From positions 21,376,399-21,440,398 of the forward strand of contig NC_079206.1 of assembly GCF_026745355.1 (NCBI RefSeq): DNA of 64,000 nt. The letters run 5' to 3'. This document shows, piece after piece, positions 21,360 to 33,300 of this stretch. Every line of letters begins with the position of its first letter. The first letter of the stretch is position 1. The translations under genes were made by a program, and so were the position numbers. The DNA comes from Beta vulgaris subsp. vulgaris (taxonomy: Eukaryota; Streptophyta; Magnoliopsida; Caryophyllales; Amaranthaceae). Under the pieces are notes generated by a model. It was not told the DNA's origin. It searched no databases and was given only the letters and a program-made list of their open reading frames with translations.

Positions 21360-24300
21360 ATGGAGATAGATTGTGGTGATTCTCATTCAGGTGATGAAGT
21401 TTTTGTGTTCTTATCCGATAGTCATACTCAAGGCAACCAATCCTTGCCCTCAGGGCATCCTAACACAAACACCATTGATAGACAAGATTTAAAGAAGCCT
21501 CGATTATTATCAGGAAAAACGCTTCGAAAGAGAACCCCCCTTCATCGTCTTACCTTGTCCAAGCCTAAATCTCGAAACAATAAGTTCAACCTCCGTTCCA
21601 AAATAAATGTCACTGATCAGTTTGACATGGATCAAACTATCTTAGAAGAAGATATGAATGATATTAATAATAATAATAGTATTGGTCCTTTTAGTAGCTT
21701 GGACTTCTCCTCCCCCTCTTCCTCCGAGGAAAAGGAGGAAGAGAAAATTGGGAGTCAAAAGTATCACACATGTAAAAAAAAGAAAAGGAAGATCAAGTGG
21801 AGGAGAGTGGGAGAGTGGTCATTGTTCTTTGTTATAGTGACTTGCTTGGTCCTTTCACTTACTTTACCCTTCCTTCGACACCGCCCGACGTGGGGGCTAG
21901 TGCCGTGGCAGTGGTGCCTAATGGTGATGGTGGTGTTTAGCGGCCGCCTTTGCTCGGGGTGGCTTGTGAGTTTCTTGGTGTTTGTGATAGAGAGAAACTT
22001 CATGCTAAGGGAGAAGGTGTTATACTTTGTGTATGGGTTAAGAAAGAGTATTCAAAGTGTTATTTGGCTTGCGCTTGTGTTATTGGCTTGGACTTGTATG
22101 TTCAATGCACGAGTGCATCGAAATAATAAGGTGGTGAAGAAGGTATCTCATTTGCTAGTCGCTGTACTTGCTGGAGCAATCATATGGTTGACCAAGATTG
22201 TGTTGGTGAAAACTCTTGCTTCCTCTTTTCATGTGAGGACTTACTTTGACCGTATGAAAGAAAGCGTCTTTCATCACTACATACTTGACACACTCTCAGG
22301 TAATTCTTTAGGATTCGTTGCTCTTGCTTATCTACATTTTTTTTTTTTTTGAAGGGACTTATTTACACTTTTTCCTCTGGTTGTTATAATTTATGAACCA
22401 CCTTGACATTGAATATTGATGATCGTACATCTCTTTTAAGAGGGTGTTTGGTATGGAAAATTTCGATGTAGGAAACGGATTCAAATAAGTGTTTCCATTT
22501 CTAATTGTTTGATATGAGTGTTAAGTAACAAATACCGTTTCCAAGGGGAAACATAATCCCCCCATTTGTTACCCTTATCAAACTAGTGGAAAAAATCACG
22601 TTTCTTTCCTCAATCATAATCCTCTCAATTATTTCCATTCCACTAAGATACCTAACAATAATTAAAGGTAACAGTTATTATTTCCATTTCCCCTCCTTAT
22701 CCAAATCATTTCCATTCCGTTTATGTTTTCTATACCAAACAACCTCTAAGTGTTTTTTAAAATAGTTACACTTTATTTTTTTTAATGTTTGTAAATGTAA
22801 ATATTTGAACATTAATATCTCTAAATTTGCATTTGTAAAAACTATAAAAAGTTGATATTTTAAAAGTGGCTATTGAAACTAATCAAACAAAATCAAACAT
22901 GAGTATATTTTTCTTTACACATCAATCACAAATAATAATCAAGCATAAATTTGTGAATAGTGTCATTAAAAAGTGTTGAATAATTTTTACTAGAAATTTA
23001 GGTTACGTTGTTAAATTTGACGAGGATAACTTGTGAATTTGGCTATACCTCAATGTACTATGTGAATTTTAAATTTAACAAAGACAATTTGCGAATTCGA
23101 CTAAACCTTAACTATAAATGGTGAAAATTCCCTTGATCATTATTTTAAACAATATATGAGGACCTAATGCCCTTCTTTTTCTAAGATAATAATTTATTCC
23201 GAAATAGTAAAATCTCATATCCGAATTATTTTCAAGCTTAATTTATCCGCACCAAAATTGCTTAGCCTTCAAAATTGTAAACGATTTAAAAACCTATTAG
23301 GTTCATCTGAAAGGTTTTCATGCTTTAAAAGCTTTATACCTTTATTGTGTTTGCGCATAGTTCGTAACATTATATTCCTACTATCTTTAGTATATAGATT
23401 TAGCAAATGCTTAAGAGTATGTAAAAATAATTGAATGGACCTGGTGTAAAATAACTTATTATGCATCAAGTATCATATAATATAACAGTATTAATATAGT
23501 CACTTTTTATTTGTATAGACAGTTTTATAATAAACTCACCTTTGTATAGTCAATGTTTGTATGATATAGTCAGTTTTTATATGATATAATCAATATTTCA
23601 AATAGTAAATTTTTGGATAATATAGTTCACCCAACACAATCTATACAAATAAAAACTTACTATTTGATCATAAATGTGTCAATTAAAATGAGTCTTTATC
23701 AATTAAAATCATATTCAGATTTTCTACAATTATATCCTTTCCTAACTTAAAGATGGGTCAAATTTTTCAACAAGAAACTAAATAAGCATTAACAAAGTAA
23801 CTTGACATAATGAGAAATATGATTACTCAATAAAAAAAATTACAAATTTAATTTGACTACAAAACTTTACATCTAAATGTTTATTTCAATTTCTAAAAAC
23901 TTTATAGATTACAATAGTCTGTATAATACTCCCTCCGTTTCCTAAAGATATTCCCTCTTTCCGTTTAAGGGTGTTTCCAAAAGATCTTTCCTCTTTTGCT
24001 TTATTCCTTATTTGGCAAAACAAATTTCCCTATTTACCCTCTCATGTCACTATCATATGGTCCACCATTACATTATTAATTCAATTTTACTCTCTTTCTC
24101 TCTCCTACATTAACCCTTTTTTATTTGTTTATTTATCTTAATCTCTTTCTCTCTCCTACTTTACTCACACCATGCCCCACACAACTTGATTTACCTTGGT
24201 ATCTATAGGAACAGTAAGTGGGAAGATCTTTAGGAAACGGAGGGAGTAATAATTATAAATCATACTTCTATAATTATATTTTGATGAATTTTATTAAAAA

Positions 24301-27300
24301 TCTACCCAAACAATCGACGCACGCATCGCGTACATAGAAGAATAGTATGACATATACTAGTAGCTCTATTTTTCTCGATGTAAACAAATAAAGACTCATT
24401 TTAATTGATATACTTTTTTTATATTTGTGAAGATAATTTTTCCATATTTGGTCATTGTTAAAGAGAATGATTAAGAAATGATTGTGCGGTGATATTTTTT
24501 TTAAGAGACGAGTTTGGCTTGTAAGACCGCCTACTTTTAAATTAAAATTAGGCAATGATATGCCCAATATTAAAAAAAATTAGCCCAATAAGACTAGGTT
24601 AATTTCTTTCGGTGACTAGTTTAATTGATTTAGTCACTAAGTCTACTTTTATATGAAGATTAGACCGTCTCTTTTAATAATTTTTGTTCATGTTTATCCC
24701 TAATGGAGATATTTATTGTTGACCATCTTTGCTCCATCTACCGACTACCAAAATCGTAATGAGGTATCCGACCCTTCTTTTTCCCTCCACTCATAGAAAT
24801 ATCGCCATCTTTGTCTACATCTCTCCATATGCCGGAATGCGTGATTAAGAAACGGCAACATTATTCTTTCAGTCTTTCTTACATATTATTGCACTCATAG
24901 TTTCAGAAACATTTACTTTTTGCACAATTTATATGGTGATGTTAATCCAAACTTTTGGAAGAACGTGGAACAGTACATATTCCCTCCTTTTGAAAATATA
25001 GTTTTCTTTTTATTTTTCATGGTTAAATTATAAACTTTTGACTATATATCTTCATTGATGTACACAAAAAATATATATTCATGTGCAATCTTGTTATATA
25101 TATTTGTCTTATTAGTGTGTAGTTTTATAATATCAACTTTTATATTTTTTTATAATATGTAACTAAAAATATTGATGGTTAAAAATGCGTGTTAGCGACT
25201 AAGATATAAAAACTATATTTTGAAATGGACGGAGTATTAGTATACAAATATTAGTATGGTAAAGAACATAATGTATGAAAGAAATGAAAGTTCCACATAT
25301 TAATGTAGGTCCGCCATCGGATCAATTATTATGGGAAGAACATGAAACAATAAAAAGATCAACATCACTGCCTACAAGATGGAAGGATGCTAAGAATGCA
25401 ATAAGATCAAAAAAATATGGATCAAGGAAATTGGATATGGAGGATTTGAGAAAGTTAAGCATGGAAAATCCGACATCGATTTGGACATTAAGGAGATTGA
25501 TAAATCATATAAGAGCTTCTGGTTTGTCCCCAATTTCAAAGACGGTTGATGAATATGGAAAAGCTGAATCTGAGATTACAAGTGAATTGCAAGCCAGAAC
25601 TACTGCTAAACGCATCTTCAAGCATGTTGCAAAACGTGGTGCAAAGTAAGTCACATTTACTTGTATGCCACTCCCATAGCTCATATGAGCCACATGCATG
25701 TTTTATTTTTACTTGTTTAGATAATTGATTGCAAAATTTTTATGATAATCGAATTCTTTTGTAGGTTGCTAGTTTTTCCATAATTTATTTCATGCCTAAA
25801 TGTACTGGTGGCCTATGCCCATGGCACATCATATTTTTCAATTGATTTTACTAATCAAATTCAATTGTAATTAACTGAAATTGATTTTTGATAATTGGAT
25901 TGATATACAATACTATGAGGTTTTCTTAAAAGGATTGGGTTGCACCAGTTAATAGAGACAGTTTGCACAACTTACAAATTCAAAAAAGGTTTCATCTAAA
26001 AAACAATTGTCAATATGAGGAGTAACTCCTTAAACTTATTAAGTTGTTTATTCTTCTACTCATATTCAATATGGGAAACCATTCACAGTCACCTATGTCC
26101 TATGGGGTTGTTCATGGGATATTAGCGGTATGATTTTATTTATTAAAATTTAATTTTATTAAAAAAATTGTTTTACCAACCAAAACATTATATTACTGAA
26201 ATTTATTCTTGTAATTTGAAGACAATAAGAACTTATCGATCCATAGCATTACAACTCACAAATTAGAGGTGGCCAAATGAAAGAGGCAAGAAATAATGAT
26301 GTTTGAGCCATATAAGTTCTTAATGGGCCCCACTCATTCTCAAACCTTGTGCCAGCCTGGCAAGGCACCTAGTGGGTCCCACCTATCCTCGGGCCTTGTG
26401 CCAGCCTGACAGGGTATTTTTCACACATTTCAACGCCTATAAATAGGGATTAGATCCCCATTTATTGAGGTAACGAATTCTAGACAAACCAATTCACATT
26501 TACCGATTAAAGCAACTAATTGACTTGATCATCGGAGGGGAGATCCCGGATACTCACTTCCGGGATAGTCTAACTCTCGTTTTTGCAAGGCTCACTTCAT
26601 TCCCCGAGTGACCGGTCACCATCATCAACCATCGACTCCTAATCTCGATTCATCCCCCACCTTCCAAATTTTTACCCGAAACAAATGATATTAAATAAAT
26701 TAAAACTTAAGATCAAAAAAGGTTGACCTATGTGATCTTTGTTTGTTAAGGGGGTAGTATTGGCTTACGAGTGGCCAGGTATATTTGGTGTAGAATCTTT
26801 AAAAGCTTTCTTTTCATTACAATTGCATAAATGTTGAACGCCAATCCAACCAAAAGTTGTAATTGGTGGTTGGAGCATCAAAATTGGTGTTATCTTCTAT
26901 CACGCTTCTCCATATAAGAGTCGTTGAGCTTGAAATGTGGATGTAGCATATTCCCCTTCATATCCAGCGCTAAATATTCAACTTCAAAAACAAGGAGTGG
27001 ATGAGATTTGAACCCTGACCTTCTTGTCACGCTGACTCTGATACCATATCAAAAGGATCAACTTAACCAAAAACTTAAACTGGTGATTGAAATCCAAGAT
27101 TAATTTTAATGTATTCTATCAAGTAACTTTTAATATAATTAATTAATGCCTAACTTGTTGTTGGAAGGTACATTGAGGAGGAGGATTTAGCAAGGTTCTT
27201 AAAAAGAGTTGAAATTCATGTTATACTCCCTCTCTTTGAAGGAGCAATTGAGACTAGAAGGATTACAAGGTCCTCCTTCAGAAATTGGGTCGTAAGTTCT

Positions 27301-30300
27301 CTTCAACTGCATGATGACATATATACTCCTATGTTTATGTGCTATCTTTCTCCCATAATAATTTTAATGATTTACCAAGTTATACTTGGTCTAGTAGTTT
27401 GGTTTGTATCTCATAATAACCTTGAGGTTGTGGGATCAAACCCCACTATAGGCACTTTGGGTGTGGGGATTTCCCCTTACCATTCTCTCATACTCCCAAG
27501 GGGCCTTGCCCACAAATCCATGCCGGTTCGACTTGTGCAAGGTTTCGATTCGGTAACATCGAGCACCTTTTTCTTACCTTTTAAAAATTGAATTCAATTG
27601 TTTGAATTTTACATCTACCAAAATATAATTTTAACTATCAATATCTTAGTTATCTATTAGTAAAAATTGTAAGAAGTAGATTTTGTGAAAAATATATATT
27701 GAAACTAATCCATTAAAATCTTAATAATTAAATTTTTTTGTCAAACTTTGTATATAAAGAGGGTAAAGTGAAACTGTTACAACTATTCTTAGATGAAATA
27801 GTGAAGAAATAGTTGATATATTCTTTAACATTTTTTCGTTCCTAACATTTCAATTTATACGTTTGACAATGCACAACTTTGAATATAATATCTTCAATTG
27901 TTTGCAAGTAAAAATTATTTGAAGTTGATCTAATTCCTCCCATTTCAATTCATAAGGCATGTAAACCACTTTTACACATATCAAGAATTTAGTTGGTCTT
28001 AGCTAAATTTGTATATGTAATAAGAATTGACATAAATATTGTTTTGTTGATACAAAATAACCTATAATCTTATCTTTATAGTCTGAATTTGAATTTAGTT
28101 TGACATTGGTATGGGAGAATGTCTTATATTTTGAATAATATTTTTAAGCTAAAATGTCTTATTATTTAAAACTGGTGGAGTATATTGCAAGTAAAAATAT
28201 ACTCCCTTTGTATCAATTTATAGTGCTTTTACACGTAACTATATTCTTTCTTATCTTTAAATAATACAATATGGTCAAAATTGGACATACAAATATTTTT
28301 TTTATAATTATTGAACATGTAAATAGTGACAAAAGGTCAAAATGATAAAAGTAAAAAAAAAAAAAAAAAGGACGATGCGGAAGTTGAATTTCATGATTTC
28401 AGCCAACCCAAAGATAATATTACTATATTCATTATGTTGAATTACCTACGTTGACGTGATTAAAAGGTACGAGCTTATTTCGAACGAAAGGCTCTAGCAC
28501 ATTCCCTGAACGACACCAAAACAGCAGTACAGCAGCTTCACAAGATAGCTTCAGCGATTGTCAGCGTGATAATATTTGTAGTGTTTCTAATGATGATGGG
28601 ATTAGCAACACCAAGAGTAGTCGCGTTTATTATCACACAGATGGTAGTTTTGGGTGTCATCTTCCACAACACTTGCAAAATCGTCTTCGATTGCATCATG
28701 TTTGTCTTTGTCATGCACCCTTTCGATATAGGAGATCGTTGCAAAATTGATGGCGTTCAGGTACGTTAATAGTAACTCATTTGTTTGACGTTGCTAGTTG
28801 AATATGGAAATGGGTTCGATTCATTTCTATTATATAAGTGAAGCAGGGAGGCATGGTGTCTCTTTGTTAAATGACTAACTATATATGCACGCGATGTATG
28901 CAACAAATTTTTTCAGGTCGAACTTTCGTATTCTCAAATAACTACCTCTATGTACGTCCAATACATGTGCAGTAAAAACTTTCTATAATAGTGCAAGTTG
29001 ATATTTGTTTTTCAATGTGATAAACATTATATGCACTTATAGTTAATATATCATTCAAAAAATGGACATAAGAAAATCGCGTATTTTAATTTGTTAATTT
29101 TGAATTTTTTCATTTATTTATTTTTCGAGTTGATTAATTTTTATTTCTTCATTTACTGCTAATTCAAGTTTATTAAAATATTTTAATCAATTTATGTTTC
29201 TAAGAAACTTTCTATATTTGTGGGCTAATTCCTATTAGTTTTGACTTTTAGAAGAGGATTGTTAAACATCGCCCCATAAAATACTTAAAATCGCCCAAAA
29301 TATATTTTTATTGACCAATTTATCCTTTCCTTTTTTCTACACTACCCACCCCCACCACCACCAACCTACTGCCATTTCACCTTCTCCGCTTCTCCTCACC
29401 ACCCCACCACCACCTCCTTCCCACTACCACCTAACCTCCCACTACCACCGTCGGCCTCCACGCATCGCCCTAACGTCCTCCACCACCGCGTCAATTTTTT
29501 TAAAAAAAACTGGTGAACGTCCTGGCCGGACATTCGCCGATTTTAAAAAAAAATTGACGTCGTGGCTCTGCAACGTAATGCGAAGGTGCGAAGTCACTGA
29601 GTGCGGCTAATGCTGGGATGTTGACCAATTACCAAAGTTTCTTCAAATTGTTGATGGGTTTTAGAAATTTCATGATTTTGTTTCTGGGTTTGAAGTTGAG
29701 TTGCAGAAGAAGGAGGAGTGTTGATGAGAAAGATGTTCTTGAGAATGACATTGTTTTTCCAAACAGTAAAAATTGGGATTTGCAGCTCTTTTTGATCTGC
29801 CATTGATGGAGATGAAAGAGAGAGGGACAATTTCTGGAAATGGCGAGAGAGTGACGTTTGTTTCCATTCTGTAATTTGAATGTTGTGCGTGGGTGGTGGT
29901 GGAAGGCAGAAGGTGAGGGAGATGATGGTGGTGGTGGTGGCGACAGCTAGGCAGGCAGGAGGTGAGGGGATGATGTTGATTTAAGAAAAAAAAAATGAGG
30001 AAGGTTATAAATGGAATTTCAATATTTGGCGATTTTAAGTAACTGTTGGACGATGTATAGAAGTTGAGTTTTTGAATTGGTTTGTAGAAAAAATTGAAGG
30101 ATAGTTTTATTTTTGTTAAGTTACTTAATATGTGTTGTGAATATTACGAGGTATATTTTAAGTTTTAAAAAATCATGAGGGCTTTTGAGTAATTTGATAG
30201 GAGGACACCATAGCCTCCCCCCTTCCCTTGTATAATAGAGATCATATCCTTATTTTCTTAATTACATTAATTTTGTTTAGATTTTTAAAATAATAAGGGG

Positions 30301-33300
30301 TAATCAATCAATTAAAATTATAGCCATTTTAAAAAATTAAAATAATAATAACTTAAAAATTTAGGTTTAAAAAAAAGGAAAGACTAAAAACGATTATAAA
30401 AAAACAAAGATAACAAGTTCATTTAAGGATATCAAAATCTTCCATCAAGAGGAAAAATTGTCAAAATTAAAAAAGCAACAATATACTTTCACAATATTGT
30501 AGTCATGTAAAGAAATTATCATTTTAATGGGTTTATATAATTTTAATTTATGTAAGTCATTTACATGGAGAATGATAAAGTCAAATCAACACAACATTTT
30601 ACATTTGAGAATAGTTCACAACTAAATCAAAATGCAAAAGAATACAAAAGAAAAATCCAAAGATATGAAGGTGATTTTTGCAATTACAGAGAACATAAAT
30701 TTGAATCATATTTGGGACTAAAAAAAGCGAAAACTAGAAAAGAAATATTCTATTTTATTATTTGATTTCCACGCATAAATAAAGATAAATTAATATATTT
30801 ACAATTATAAACTTATTTGCTAATCAAATTAGATTAACTTGACTAAAGAGGTGATGTATACAATATTCTTATGGATATTTTTTTTAGTACTATGTTTAAA
30901 ATATCAATTCGAAGTGCATGCTTTCTTTAACTATTTTGGTTATTGATTCGGTATTGAAACAGTGGCGGGCCAGTGAGAAGTCTGTTAGTAATCGAGGGTT
31001 GTCCGAGACTGGTGAGCTGCAAGAAAACAAAAGTGAGCTACCCTCGGGGGGGTGGGGATGCGAGGAAACCCCCTCCGACGCTTAAGTCAGTAAGTGTCCG
31101 CTAAGGATTAGATAGAAAAAGCTAGAGAGAGTGATAAGCTATTTTTAGTATGGAAGAGAATGTAGCTGCAGAATAGTACCATTTGGCTATTTATAGGAGT
31201 ACTATTTATCTTACAGGATGAGTAATACTTTGACACGTGTATGACTAAGATGAGTCTGACTGGAGGGAAGATTCCCTTATTTTGTCCTTTTTGGTGGCCA
31301 CAAGAATCATCTCTGTCCATTAGCAGGGAATACTTGTCCCGTTCTGATGAGTTCGCGTCTTGAAGAGTTTCATGTCGGACACCTGGGTGCGTCCGACAGT
31401 ATACTTGGGATGCTACCCATACAACTAGCCCCCCAGGATCATCGAGGGTCGTGACCGTCGTTGATGTTGACTTTGACGAAGCGAATTAATTTTGCATGCT
31501 CTTTTGGGTAACTCCTCTGATGGTGCCACGTGTTGACCAGGGATGAGTTGTAGATTTCAAAAAAGTGTAATCATTACTGCTTCTGGAATCCCGCTCGTTT
31601 TCCCCCCTTTTATTTATTAGGGTGTGCTGTAGAGGTGATACTTGGCGAAGATCTCGGATAGCATTTGATGCGTTTTTTCATCGCCACCGTCTATTCTAGT
31701 ATTTAAAAGCGATATTTCCTTTTCTTTGTTTTTTTATTCAACTTCTTCGTCTTTCTTTGACTTTTTTTTTCTGGTTTTCTCAGTTCTCCGAATACCTCGA
31801 AGCTTCTTTTTCTTACCAAAATTGTAACTTTCTTGCTCAAATCTCTCAAAGAAGATACTTTACCACATTTCGTTCACTGTTCTTGAAGAATTTCCTCAAA
31901 TTTCGTTTCTTTTTCTGGGTTTTGTTCGAGGGTTTATTTTCTTCTACCTCGACTTTTTCTCGGCGAGCTCTTGATTTTCCGGCGTCATTATGGGCTAACA
32001 TTTTCTTCCTTTTGTGTCTTGGGAACTTTCTTTGTAACTTTGGAAGGCTTGCTCCATCTTTTCCGGTCAATTTTCCGACGAGATTTCGTTCAGGTACCAC
32101 TTTCGAAAACCCCTTTGGTTTTTTGTTGCCCTTTCGTTACTTAGAACTATGTCGGACCATTCAGATAGTAAAAAAAACTTTAAATAGTGAATTTATGTTC
32201 GAAAGTGACCTGTCTTCCCCCTCTTCCCCTAATGGCGAACAAAGTTCGTTGACTTCTAGTTCTCCGAAAGAACGGACTCACCTTCTAGCTGACATACCCC
32301 TTACGGCCGATATGGTGAAAGAGCTTAGGTCTAAGTTTCCTAACGATAGCTAACCTTGAGCAAGAGAATATGACTTCTTAATACTTGTCCACGAGGATGA
32401 GTGGTGATAGACAGACGCTAAGGGAGTTGAGACATCAAATCTTAGCTCGTAGGACCGTTAGGAATCCCCCACCTGATGCTGTTCCCGGATTTGATGTTCA
32501 ACCCTTGAGGGAACATGCTTGGCTTGATAGCTTAGCGGATCGAGTCATGGCTTTTACGACCGCCTTGCTGGTAATGTCGGCCCTTCTCATTCTCCTGTTG
32601 TTGATTTAGGTTCAGACAAAGATTCAATTTCCAGCATGGACGAGGCTGGTACTGGTCCTTCTACTTCTGGTCGGGAGCCGACTATTCGTCAAACCGAGAT
32701 CGCCATTAGGGATAGCTCTAGCATTGCTCCCACTTCTCGTCCCGAGCCCATCCCTAACGGGGACGATGCTCTGCATTCTGGGATTTGGTTACCCTTGGAT
32801 TATAGCAGCGGTCCGAAAACAGTGACCATCTGCAAGAGTTGACGAGAGCATGCATTGTCACTCAACTACTGTCGAGTTGCTGAAGAGTTATATTGCTTCC
32901 CGGACTATTATAGACTAGTGGTCGCAGGTGAGGCTAAGGTTAAAGACTGTCCGGTAGGGCACGTAGCCATTTATGCCCATCATCTAAAATTCGGGCTACG
33001 TTTTCCCCTGGACCTTGTGCTGGTAAAAATTTTAAAGGCCTTCAACGTTTGTCTCACCCAACTAAGTCCTTTGGCCGTTAGGAACCTTGTTGCTTATGTC
33101 TGGCTGTGTCGGTTCTTGGATTTCCCCGAGACTCTCAACCTTTTCCGTTGACTTCATTGGTTGCGGAGGAACGAGTCTACTGAGAAAGGGTGGTGGTCGC
33201 TAATGACGGCCAAACATAAGTTTATTGTCTACCCCAAGTTGATGGGTTGAAGGGTTGGCAGCTGGTTTTTTACTAGTTAAAGGTGCCGCCCAATTTTCTT

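Noticed and set aside
21764..22003. Minus-strand frame within MSL exon 1
   Set aside because: Antisense shadow of a conserved coding exon.
27220..27235. ATACTCCCTCTCTTTGAAGG resembling a Stowaway end
   Set aside because: It is coding sequence of MSL exon 3 (LPLFEG).
27934..28190. Possible MITE between TCCTCCCATTTCAATTCATA and ACTGGTGGAG
   Set aside because: The ends match too poorly to support an element.
28200..28380. Possible Stowaway MITE starting CTCCCTTTGTATCAATTTAT
   Set aside because: No matching inverted end with TA flank was found downstream. It may be a truncated copy but cannot be delimited.
29311..29867. Pro/His-rich + frame and several - frames
   Set aside because: They come from CCACCACC/GGTGGTGG low-complexity DNA inside a TIR insertion.
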